Assembly: GCA_902489225.1 (NCBI GenBank)
Contig: CABTZA010000124.1
Location: forward strand, 1-5,522
Length of the DNA stretch: 5,522 bases
Source of the DNA: an uncultured Collinsella sp.
GTDB lineage: Bacteria; Actinomycetota; Coriobacteriia; Coriobacteriales; Coriobacteriaceae
Direction of reading: 5' to 3'
Shown here: positions 1-5,522 of the stretch, piece by piece
Layout: each line of letters begins with the position of its first letter
How positions within the stretch are numbered: the stretch's first letter is position 1
Notes under the pieces: model-generated
What the model was told of the DNA's origin: nothing
The model's input: the letters and a program-made list of their open reading frames with translations, nothing else
The model's database searches: none
Program-made: the position numbers and the translations under genes

Positions 1-564
1 CGCGGTCCTGCCACCGTGGTCGAGGCTATCGCCGATGCCGCCGAGGTCGCCCGTGCCATCGCCGACGTGGACTTTAACAAGTACGCCGACTGCAACGAGC
101 AGGCCGGCCGCGAGGACACTTGCTACGAGCGCAAGGGGTCGCTGTGCCGCGACAAACGCAACTGCACCAAGACCCGCTGCCTGGGCTGCGGCTCGGTGTG
201 CGAGGTCTGCTGCGACGTGTGCCCCAACCGCGCCAACGTGGCAATTAAGGTGCCGGGCCTGGCCAAGCATCAGGTCGTCCATGTCGACGGCATGTGCAAC
301 GAGTGCGGCAACTGCGCCGTGTTCTGCCCCTACCAGGAGGGTCGTCCCTACAAGGACAAGCTCACCCTGTTCTGGAGCGAGCAGGACATGGAGAACTCCG
401 AGAACGAGGGCTTCCTGGCCGTGGACGAGGATCACTTTAAGGTCCGCGTCGCCGGCACGGTCCGCACCGTCTCGGTCGATGCCGTCAACACCGGTCTTCC
501 CGAGGCCGTCCGCCTGACCATCAGGGCTGTGCGCGACAACTATTCGTACCTTCTTAAGAAATAG
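1..564 (+). CDS. ygfK: YgfK-type iron-sulfur flavoprotein (putative selenate reductase / purine-pathway oxidoreductase), C-terminal part
   Basis: The reading frame is open from the first base and ends at TAG 562-564, giving 187 visible residues; the 5' part lies outside the window. The first residues (RGPATVVEAIADA) are the typical end of a GltD-like FAD/NAD(P)H-binding domain. A cysteine-rich tail follows: C60, C63, C67, C70, C71 and C74-Pro in a CLGCxxVCExCxDVCPNRAN motif, then a classic 4Fe-4S motif C99xxC102xxC105xxxC109P followed by YQEGRPYKDK. This layout matches the C-terminus of YgfK; E. coli YgfK is about 1030 residues, so most of the protein is missing here by truncation. From family knowledge, YgfK joins an NAD(P)H-binding flavin domain to 4Fe-4S clusters and is encoded with molybdenum hydroxylases of purine catabolism. 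The selenate reductase name is inherited and not shown by sequence. The ferredoxin gene starts 11 bases after the stop, so they are probably co-transcribed. I infer that it exchanges electrons between NAD(P)H and the ferredoxin or Xdh in the cytoplasm. Confidence 0.87.
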   Translation, partial: RGPATVVEAIADAAEVARAIADVDFNKYADCNEQAGREDTCYERKGSLCRDKRNCTKTRCLGCGSVCEVCCDVCPNRANVAIKVPGLAKHQVVHVDGMCNECGNCAVFCPYQEGRPYKDKLTLFWSEQDMENSENEGFLAVDEDHFKVRVAGTVRTVSVDAVNTGLPEAVRLTIRAVRDNYSYLLKK

Positions 565-575
565 GCGAGTCTCTT

Positions 576-1055
576 ATGGCCAAATCCATTCAACATAACG
601 TGGCCTACGTTGCCTGCGGAAGCGGCTGTGCTTCCGCAGGCGGCGACGCCCGCTGCAGCGAAGGCTGCATTGGCTGTGGTGCCTGTGTCACGGCCTGCCC
701 CCACGGTGCCATTGCACTGGTCGACGGCATCGCCCGCGTGGATCGTTCCAAGTGCACGGGCTGTGGCCTGTGCGGCATGGCGTGCCCGCAGCGCGTGATT
801 GCCTTCGTTCCCGGCTACCAGAACATCCTGGTGCGCTGCAACAACACCGATAAGGGCGCCATCGCCCGCAAGATCTGCGACACGAGCTGCATCGGTTGCG
901 GTATGTGCGCCAAAAAGTGCCCTGCCGGCGCTATCCGCATCGAGGACAACTGCGCCCATATCGACGGCGCCGACTGCCTGTCGTGTGGTATGTGCGCCGT
1001 CGTGTGCCCGCATGGCGCCATCCACGACCGCACCGGCATCGCCGCCGGCGTGTAG
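576..1055 (+). CDS. RnfB-like polyferredoxin with four 4Fe-4S motifs
   Basis: The product is a 159-residue soluble protein with no signal peptide or membrane segment. Four CxxCxxCxxxCP motifs are visible: C31/C34/C37/C41, C60/C63/C66/C70, C105/C108/C111/C115 and C134/C137/C140/C144, enough for four 4Fe-4S clusters. Extra cysteines C14, C18, C27, C88 and C101 sit in segments that resemble RnfB. These are VAYVAC near the start and the CNNTDKGAIARKIC stretch before motif 3, comparable to the CxNxDKGxxxRKxC signature of the RnfB cytoplasmic domain. The N-terminal membrane anchor of RnfB is absent. The ATG at 576 is preceded by AGGCGAG (563-569), which overlaps the ygfK stop, at a 6-base spacing. 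The xdh gene follows after 12 bases. The likely role is electron transfer between the molybdenum hydroxylase and YgfK, replacing the missing FAD subunit; this is inferred from gene order. A strong hairpin lies in its first codons (608-645). It is not a true Rnf complex subunit, because no other rnf gene is seen. Confidence 0.85.
   Translation: MAKSIQHNVAYVACGSGCASAGGDARCSEGCIGCGACVTACPHGAIALVDGIARVDRSKCTGCGLCGMACPQRVIAFVPGYQNILVRCNNTDKGAIARKICDTSCIGCGMCAKKCPAGAIRIEDNCAHIDGADCLSCGMCAVVCPHGAIHDRTGIAAGV
608..645 (+). other. Perfect GC-rich hairpin inside the ferredoxin coding sequence
   Basis: GCCTGCGGAAGC (612-623) and its exact reverse complement GCTTCCGCAGGC (630-641) flank the 6-base loop GGCTGT. 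In RNA the stem can extend by two G-U pairs and two more G-C pairs, to 608 and 645. It begins about 32 bases after the start codon and encodes residues 13-22 (ACGSGCASAG). No T-run follows, so it is not a standard terminator. It may slow ribosomes or set a processing point in the operon mRNA, or it may arise by chance from GC-rich codons. Confidence 0.6.
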
Positions 1056-1067
1056 AGGGGAATCGCC

Positions 1068-3845
1068 ATGGCACAGGAATTCACTTTTACCGTTAACGGC
1101 GTCGAGCGCACGACGACCCAAAACAAACCGTTGCTGCGTTTTCTGCGCGACGACCTGCACATTCACTCCGCCAAGGACGGCTGCTCCGAGGGCGCCTGCG
1201 GTACCTGCACCATCCACGTGGACGGTGCGGCCGTCAAGGCGTGCGTGCTGACCACCGCTCTTGCCGCCGGCCGCAACATCGTGACCGTCGAGGGCCTGCC
1301 CGAGGACGTGCGCGAGGCCTTTGTGTACGCCTTTGGCGCCGTGGGCGCCGTGCAGTGCGGTTTTTGCATTCCCGGCATGGTCATGGCGGGTGCGGCGCTC
1401 ATCGCCGAGGACCCCGAGCCCACCGAGGAGCAGATCAAGTACGCCATCCGTGGCAATGTCTGCCGCTGCACCGGCTACAAAAAGATTATCGAGGGCATTT
1501 CGCTGGCAGCTGCGGTGCTCCGTGGCGAAAAGCAGATCGACGAGGATTTGGAGTGCGGCGACGACTACGGCGTGGGCAAGCGCGCCTTCCGTATCGACGT
1601 GCGCAAGAAGGTGCTCGGCGAGGGCAAGTACCCCGACGACATCGACGAGCTCGATCAGCCGGGCCTGACCTACGCCAGCGCCGTGCGCTCCAAGTATCCG
1701 CGCGCCCGCGTGCTCTCCATCGATACCTCCAAGGCCGAGGCCCTGCCCGGTGTGGTGGGCATTCTGCGCGCCGAGGACGTGCCAGTCAACCAGGTCGGTC
1801 ACCTTATCCAGGACTGGGACGTCATGATCGCCCAAGGTGATATCACCCGCTGCGTGGGCGATGCCATTGTGCTGGTGGTCGCCGAGGACGAGGCGACGCT
1901 CGAGAAGGCCAAGAAGCTCGTAAAGATCGATTACGAGCCGCTGGAGCCCGTGCGCAACATCGCCGAGGCCAAGGCTGCCGACGCCCCGCGCCTGCACGAC
2001 AGCTTCTTTGCCTTTGGCAACACGGTGGAGCTCAAGGACAACGTGTGCCAGAGCCGCCATGTGACGCGCGGCGACGCCGCCAAGGCGCTGGCAGAGAGTG
2101 CATTCACCGTGACGCAGCGCTTTACCACGCCCTTTACCGAGCATGCCTTCTTGGAGCCCGAGTGCGCCGTCGCCTTCCCGTACAAGAACGGCGTCAAGGT
2201 GCAGTCGACCGACCAGGGCGCCTACGACACGCGCAAAGAGTGCGCCCATATGTTTGGCTGGGACAACGAGCCCGAGCGCGTGGTCGTCGAGACCATGCTC
2301 GTGGGCGGCGGCTTTGGCGGTAAGGAGGACGTTTCGATCCAGCACCTGGCCGCGCTTGCTGCCTATAAGCTCCAGCGTCCTGTGAAGTGCAAGCTCACGC
2401 GTGCCGAGTCGCTCGCGTTCCATCCCAAGCGTCATGCCATGGACGGCACCTTTACACTGGGCTGCGACGCCGAAGGCAACTTTACCGGCCTGGATTGCGA
2501 GATCAACTTTGATACCGGCGCCTACGCGTCGCTGTGCGGCCCGGTGCTCGAGCGCGCCTGCACGCATGCCGTCGGCCCCTACAAGTACCAGAACACCGAC
2601 ATTCGCGGCTTTGGCTACTACACCAACAACCCGCCCGCCGGCGCGTACCGCGGCTTTGGCGTTTGCCAGTCCGAGTTTGCGCTCGAGAGCCTGATCGACT
2701 TGCTGGCAGAGAAGGTCGGCCTGGATCCGTGGGAGATTCGTTACAGAAACGCCATCGAGCCGGGCGAGGTTTTGCCCAACGGCCAGATTGCCGACTGCTC
2801 CACGGCGCTTAAGGAGACACTGCTCGAGGTCAAGGATGCCTACTATGCGCATCCCGGCCACGCCGGCATTGCCTGCGCTATGAAGAACGCTGGCGTGGGC
2901 GTTGGCCTGCCCGACGCCGGCCGCTGCAAGATTCGCGTCGAGAACGGCGTGGCCGTGGTCTATGCCGCCACGTCCGACATCGGCCAGGGCTGCAACACCG
3001 TCTTTTTGCAGGACGTTGCCGAGGCATGCGGTCTGCCGCTTCGCTGCATCGCCAACGGCGAGTGCTCCACCGAGAATGCTCCCGACTCCGGCACCACGTC
3101 TGGTTCGCGTCAGACGGTCGTGACCGGCGAGGCCGTGCGCGGCGCCGCCTTCCTGCTGCGCGATGCCATGGTTGGCATCGAGGCCGGCAAGCCCGCGCGC
3201 GATGCTCCCGTGAGCGCGCATGGCGACGGCGTCAAGATTGAGTACGACGACGGTCGCGCCTATCAGCTGCGCACGCAGGAGCTCGTCGCCGGCCAGGGTA
3301 TGCATCCTCAGGATCCCGCGGCTGCCATCAAGGCGCTCGAGGGATGCGAGTTTGGCTACGTGTACCTGGAGCCGACCGACAAGCTGGGCGCCGACGTTCC
3401 CAACCCCAAGAGCCACATCTGCTACGGGTTTGCCACGCATGTGGTCATTCTGGATGATGACGGCCGCGTGAGCGAGGTCTATGCCGCGCACGATTCCGGC
3501 AAGGTGGTCAACCCCATCTCCATCCAGGGTCAGATCGAAGGCGGCGTGCTCATGGGTATGGGCTATGCGCTTACCGAGGACTGGCCGCTCAAGGACTGCG
3601 TACCCCAGGCAAGGTACGGTACGCTCGGGCTGTTCCGTGCGCCCGAGATTCCGAATATCCACGCCATCTACGTGGAGAAGGACGAGCTGTTGCCCGTGGC
3701 ATACGGCGGCAAGGGCATCGGTGAGATCGCAACGATTCCCACGGCGCCCGCCGTACAGAACGCCTATCGCGCATTCGACGGCAAGCTGCGTCCGGATCTG
3801 CCCATGGTGGATACGCCGTACAGCCGCGTTCGCAACCGCGGGTAG
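1068..3845 (+). CDS. xdh: Xanthine dehydrogenase-family molybdenum hydroxylase (2Fe-2S plus molybdopterin domains fused; selenium-dependent XDH type)
   Basis: This 925-residue protein has the two-domain plan of Desulfovibrio gigas aldehyde oxidoreductase and E. coli XdhD. The N-terminal plant-type 2Fe-2S domain has C39, C44, C47 and C59 (CSEGACGTC). The helical second 2Fe-2S domain has C97/C100 (QCGFC) and C132/C134 (CRCTGY). The molybdopterin-binding domain spans roughly 175-925, with VGGGFGGKE (412-420), AYRGFG (526-531), DIGQGCNT (637-644), TTSGSRQT (676-683) and GKGIGEIAT (881-889). E886 matches the catalytic base glutamate of the family. E420 and R496 match bovine Glu802 and Arg880, which mark purine rather than aldehyde substrates. 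It would hydroxylate a purine (xanthine or hypoxanthine) or run in reverse. No FAD domain is present. The ATG at 1068 has a good ribosome binding site, AGAGGGG (1054-1060), 7 bases upstream and overlapping the previous stop. There is no in-frame TGA, so selenium, if used, would be a labile cofactor atom and not selenocysteine. The gene ends the operon, with a terminator 70 bases downstream. The exact substrate is not provable from sequence. Confidence 0.92.
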   Translation: MAQEFTFTVNGVERTTTQNKPLLRFLRDDLHIHSAKDGCSEGACGTCTIHVDGAAVKACVLTTALAAGRNIVTVEGLPEDVREAFVYAFGAVGAVQCGFCIPGMVMAGAALIAEDPEPTEEQIKYAIRGNVCRCTGYKKIIEGISLAAAVLRGEKQIDEDLECGDDYGVGKRAFRIDVRKKVLGEGKYPDDIDELDQPGLTYASAVRSKYPRARVLSIDTSKAEALPGVVGILRAEDVPVNQVGHLIQDWDVMIAQGDITRCVGDAIVLVVAEDEATLEKAKKLVKIDYEPLEPVRNIAEAKAADAPRLHDSFFAFGNTVELKDNVCQSRHVTRGDAAKALAESAFTVTQRFTTPFTEHAFLEPECAVAFPYKNGVKVQSTDQGAYDTRKECAHMFGWDNEPERVVVETMLVGGGFGGKEDVSIQHLAALAAYKLQRPVKCKLTRAESLAFHPKRHAMDGTFTLGCDAEGNFTGLDCEINFDTGAYASLCGPVLERACTHAVGPYKYQNTDIRGFGYYTNNPPAGAYRGFGVCQSEFALESLIDLLAEKVGLDPWEIRYRNAIEPGEVLPNGQIADCSTALKETLLEVKDAYYAHPGHAGIACAMKNAGVGVGLPDAGRCKIRVENGVAVVYAATSDIGQGCNTVFLQDVAEACGLPLRCIANGECSTENAPDSGTTSGSRQTVVTGEAVRGAAFLLRDAMVGIEAGKPARDAPVSAHGDGVKIEYDDGRAYQLRTQELVAGQGMHPQDPAAAIKALEGCEFGYVYLEPTDKLGADVPNPKSHICYGFATHVVILDDDGRVSEVYAAHDSGKVVNPISIQGQIEGGVLMGMGYALTEDWPLKDCVPQARYGTLGLFRAPEIPNIHAIYVEKDELLPVAYGGKGIGEIATIPTAPAVQNAYRAFDGKLRPDLPMVDTPYSRVRNRG

Positions 3846-3914
3846 GGTGGGGTGCGGACGACCATTGCTGATGGGCTGTTCGCGCTCAACATCAACTGTA
3901 TATGCTGCGCCTTT

Positions 3915-3950
3915 GGCCCCAGCTCCATCGCGAGCCGGGGCCCTTTGTTT
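3915..3950 (+). terminator. Rho-independent terminator of the ygfK-ferredoxin-xdh operon
   Basis: The arms GGCCCCAGCTC (3915-3925) and GAGCCGGGGCC (3932-3942) pair over 11 positions with a single A-C mismatch around a 6-base loop, followed by CTTTGTTT. It lies 70 bases after the xdh stop codon on the coding strand, as expected for the end of this operon. Confidence 0.85.
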
Positions 3951-3955
3951 GGAGT

Positions 3956-4070
3956 GGAAACTGCGTCCCGGATTTGGCGCTCAGAACGGGACACGCTTTC
4001 CGGATGGGATGCTTGGCGGAAACTACGGCCCAGTTTTTGGCTCCAGAACGGGATGCATTTTCCGGAACGG
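3956..4070. repeat. Two tandem copies of a diverged, hairpin-forming 53-base intergenic repeat
   Basis: Copy 1 (3956-4008) and copy 2 (4018-4070) start 62 bases apart and align without gaps at 38 of 53 positions. Shared blocks include GGAAACT, AGAACGGGA and TTTTCCGGA/CTTTCCGGA. Each copy is itself an imperfect palindrome: GGAAA at its start pairs with TTTCC near its end, and in copy 1 GTCCCG (3966-3971) pairs exactly with CGGGAC (3988-3993). An inner TTTG/CAGA (copy 1) or TTTTG/CAGAA (copy 2) stem closes a short loop. No open reading frame with a ribosome binding site uses this stretch. It resembles REP-type or small non-autonomous repeats that gather after operons. Whether other copies exist in the genome cannot be seen here. 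Confidence 0.7.
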
Positions 4071-4110
4071 TCCACGTGCGGTGGTGTACCGCCCCTTTCG
4101 TGTGCGCCGC

Positions 4111-4155
4111 TTGTCGAATTACGTTATAGCTAGCTATATTATAGGAAGGTATAAT
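4111..4155 (+). promoter_or_regulatory. Probable promoter of the ATPase gene, embedded in the palindrome
   Basis: TTGTCG (4111-4116, 4 of 6 matches to TTGACA) and TATATT (4135-4140, 5 of 6 matches to TATAAT) are separated by 18 bases. An exact TATAAT also occurs at 4150-4155 but has no recognisable -35 hexamer at the normal distance. Either choice starts transcription inside or just after the inverted repeat, leaving a short leader before the ATG at 4189. A protein bound to the palindrome would block this promoter. This is a motif-based prediction only. Confidence 0.42.
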
Positions 4156-4174
4156 ATAGCTAGCTATAACGTAA
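4119..4174. repeat. Perfect 25-base inverted repeat with nested 14-base palindromes (probable operator)
   Basis: The left arm 4119-4143 is the exact reverse complement of the right arm 4150-4174, with the spacer GGAAGG at 4144-4149. Each arm contains the palindrome TATAGCTAGCTATA (4125-4138 and 4155-4168), so two identical dyad sites lie with centres 30 bases apart, close to three helical turns. It overlaps the likely -10 element and ends at the ribosome binding site of the ATPase gene. The arrangement fits cooperative binding by a dimeric regulator, possibly the ATPase itself through its winged helix. If transcribed from upstream, it would form a 25-bp RNA stem. The structure is certain; the operator role is inferred. 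Confidence 0.8.
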
Positions 4175-4181
4175 AGGAAGG
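4174..4181 (+). promoter_or_regulatory. Ribosome binding site fixing the ATPase start
   Basis: AAGGAAGG lies 7 bases before ATG 4189. The nearer upstream ATG at 4182 is in another frame and stops after 23 codons. The frame stays open upstream of 4189, so this site and the family-like N-terminus (MFVGR) decide the start. The same GGAAGG core occurs in the palindrome spacer. Confidence 0.7.
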
Positions 4182-4188
4182 ATGGTCT

Positions 4189-5522
4189 ATGTTTGTCGGA
4201 AGAACAGCGGAAATGTCCGAGCTCAATCGACTGTATGGCACGGACTCCTTTGAGATGCCTGTGATTTACGGCCGCCGTCGTGTGGGTAAAACGCGCCTTA
4301 TCACAGAGTTCATCCAAGGCAAGAAGGCTATTTACTTTCAAGCTCGTCGTACCAATGCGGAGGCAAACCTGCACGGCTTTAGCCAGGCGATACTTGCAGG
4401 CTCGGTTGGTGCTGCAGGCGTGTCGTTTCGTAGTTTTGACGAGGCGTTCGATGCATTGGTCACCATGGCTCGAACGGAGCGTTTGATTGTCGTGATTGAC
4501 GAGTATCCCTATCTCGCCCAATCGAATCCCGAGATCAGCTCGTTGCTGCAAGACAAGATCGATCACCTGTACAAAGAGACCAGGCTCATGCTTATCCTGT
4601 GCGGGTCGTCGCTTTCGTTTATGGAAGAGCAGGTGTTGGGCTACGAGAGTCCACTATACGGTAGGCGTACGGCCCAGTTTAAGATCATGCCGCTCGATTT
4701 TACGACGACCCTCGGGTTGTGGCAGAGCATGGGTCGCGAAGACGCTGCAGTTTGCTATGGCATGACAGGTGGCATTCCTGCATATATCGAGAAAGTCGAT
4801 CCTGCCGCACCGCTCAAGGACAACATCAAACGTCTTTTTCTAACTCCTACGGGCTATCTCTTTGAGGAGCCGAGTAACCTGCTATTGCAGGAGTGCCGCA
4901 ATCCCGAGCAATATGATGCGATCGTGCAAGCAATTGCCCAGGGGCGCTCGAAGATCTCGGAGATTGCGAGCTCTACGGGAATCCCTGCGAGCAACGTAAA
5001 GAGCTATGTGGATAAGCTGGCGTCGCTTGGGATTGTCGAGCGCGAGCTGCCCCTAAACGAGACGAGCAATAAGCGAGCCGTGTATCTGCTGAGCGATCAG
5101 ATGTTTAGGTTCTGGTACAAGTTTGTTCCGCAGAACATCGGGCTGATTCAAAACGATATGGCCGAGATGGCGTATGAGCGCATTGAGCCGCACGTATCGG
5201 ATTACATGGGTACGGTCTTTGAGCTTATATGCAGACAATACGTGTACGAACTCGCGCGGGCGGGCCAGCTCGATGTGGTTCCGGCGAGCGTTGGGCGCTG
5301 GTGGGGGACGGATAATCGCACGCATACGCAGGAAGAAATCGACTTGATTGTTGACGATGGCGAGGGCACTGCGCTGTTTGCGGAGTGCAAATGGCGCAAT
5401 GAACCGGTAGGCGAGGATGTTCTGGAAAAGCTCGTGTACCGAAGCGAGCTCTTTAGGCGGCAGCATAAAAGCTACGTGATCTTCTCGAAGCGTGGCTTTA
5501 CGCAAGGATGTCAGGAAGCTGC
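4189..5522 (+). CDS. Archaeal-type P-loop ATPase with DUF234 nuclease-like C-terminus (3' end outside the window)
   Basis: The frame is open to the window edge, giving 444 complete codons; family members are usually about 450-480 residues, so little is missing. The protein opens with MFVGRTAEMSEL, typical of the family. A Walker A motif GRRRVGKT is at 28-35, Walker B LIVVIDE at 99-105, a sensor-like strand LILCGSS at 135-141, and PLYGRRT at 155-161 with candidate arginine finger residues. A winged helix follows at about 240-295 (KISEIASSTGIPASNVKSYV). Next come the DUF234 landmark DQMFRFWYKFV (303-313) and a PD-(D/E)xK-like set: E383-I-D385, then E399-C-K401-W. It is a cytoplasmic ATPase whose biological role in bacteria is largely unknown; DNA binding or cleavage is an inference from the domains. 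GC is lower than in the xdh operon, with codons such as ATA, CTA, CGA and AGG, suggesting separate ancestry. It has its own promoter region and an operator-like palindrome, and no partner gene is visible. Confidence 0.88.
   Translation, partial: MFVGRTAEMSELNRLYGTDSFEMPVIYGRRRVGKTRLITEFIQGKKAIYFQARRTNAEANLHGFSQAILAGSVGAAGVSFRSFDEAFDALVTMARTERLIVVIDEYPYLAQSNPEISSLLQDKIDHLYKETRLMLILCGSSLSFMEEQVLGYESPLYGRRTAQFKIMPLDFTTTLGLWQSMGREDAAVCYGMTGGIPAYIEKVDPAAPLKDNIKRLFLTPTGYLFEEPSNLLLQECRNPEQYDAIVQAIAQGRSKISEIASSTGIPASNVKSYVDKLASLGIVERELPLNETSNKRAVYLLSDQMFRFWYKFVPQNIGLIQNDMAEMAYERIEPHVSDYMGTVFELICRQYVYELARAGQLDVVPASVGRWWGTDNRTHTQEEIDLIVDDGEGTALFAECKWRNEPVGEDVLEKLVYRSELFRRQHKSYVIFSKRGFTQGCQEA

Noticed and set aside
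540..3662. A 1040-codon open frame on the minus strand, antisense to the end of ygfK, the ferredoxin and xdh
   Set aside because: The ferredoxin and xdh genes share the same forward frame, and their GC-rich third positions leave the opposing frame free of stops. The protein is low-complexity (A, G, H, L, V rich) without domains, and the plus-strand genes are unambiguous.
1068..3845. Selenoprotein with a selenocysteine codon
   Set aside because: The frame has no internal TGA. Selenium dependence in this family concerns a labile cofactor atom, not selenocysteine.
3956..4070. Possible CRISPR array
   Set aside because: There are only two diverged units, the gap between them is 9 bases rather than a spacer, and no cas gene is present.
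4078..4092. Small hairpin GCGGT/ACCGC followed by CCCTTTCG
   Set aside because: A 5-bp stem with a weak T-run is too short to support a terminator call and is expected by chance.
3852..4133. Short plus-strand open frames between xdh and the ATPase (93 and 75 codons)
   Set aside because: They cross the terminator hairpin and both repeat copies, lack convincing ribosome binding sites, and look like read-through of repeat DNA.
4119..4143. Divergent promoter on the minus strand from the mirrored TATAAT (4138-4143)
   Set aside because: It follows automatically from the symmetry of the palindrome, and there is no minus-strand gene with a ribosome binding site to its left.
4119..4174. Terminal inverted repeats of an insertion sequence
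   Set aside because: The arms are only 6 bases apart and enclose no gene; no target-site duplication is evident. A MITE-like origin cannot be fully excluded but needs further copies.
3892..4566. A 224-codon minus-strand open frame across the intergenic region and the ATPase start
   Set aside because: It runs through the terminator, the hairpin repeats and the perfect palindrome and lies opposite the ATPase N-terminus; no recognisable domain is encoded.

Overview
The window looks like a chromosomal piece of a GC-rich, anaerobic, gut-type bacterium. The best guess is a member of the Coriobacteriia such as Collinsella. This rests on three things: high GC in the first 3.85 kb, a purine-type molybdenum hydroxylase operon linked to YgfK, and compact GC-rich intergenic hairpin repeats. 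The genus is an inference, since no rRNA or other marker gene is present. All genes supported here are on the + strand.

Positions 1-3845 are the 3' part of an operon with three tightly spaced genes (gaps of 11 and 12 bases). They are the C-terminal end of a YgfK-type flavin/iron-sulfur oxidoreductase, a small ferredoxin with four 4Fe-4S motifs related to the soluble part of RnfB, and a 925-residue molybdenum hydroxylase. The hydroxylase carries its two 2Fe-2S clusters and the molybdopterin domain in one chain and belongs to the xanthine dehydrogenase family, in the branch often named selenium-dependent xanthine dehydrogenase. It has no FAD domain, and none is encoded between it and the terminator. 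The likely working unit is therefore Xdh (purine hydroxylation at Mo), the ferredoxin (electron wire) and YgfK (NAD(P)H and flavin chemistry). It could run either as xanthine oxidation or as urate reduction.

Positions 3846-4188 (343 bases) contain no gene. In order they hold a rho-independent terminator (3915-3950), two diverged tandem copies of a 53-base hairpin-forming repeat (3956-4070), and an AT-rich perfect inverted repeat with 25-base arms and a 6-base spacer (4119-4174). That repeat overlaps the probable promoter of the next gene and ends on its ribosome binding site.

Positions 4189-5522 hold the start of an unrelated gene that runs off the window. It encodes an archaeal-type P-loop ATPase with a winged helix and a C-terminal DUF234 domain with PD-(D/E)xK nuclease-like residues. 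Its base composition (about 52-58% GC in four 60-base lines counted by hand, against about 58-73% in three lines of the operon) and its codons suggest a separately acquired, independently regulated gene. The most unusual signals are the nested palindrome in front of this ATPase, the tandem hairpin repeats, and a perfect 12-bp hairpin inside the ferredoxin coding sequence.
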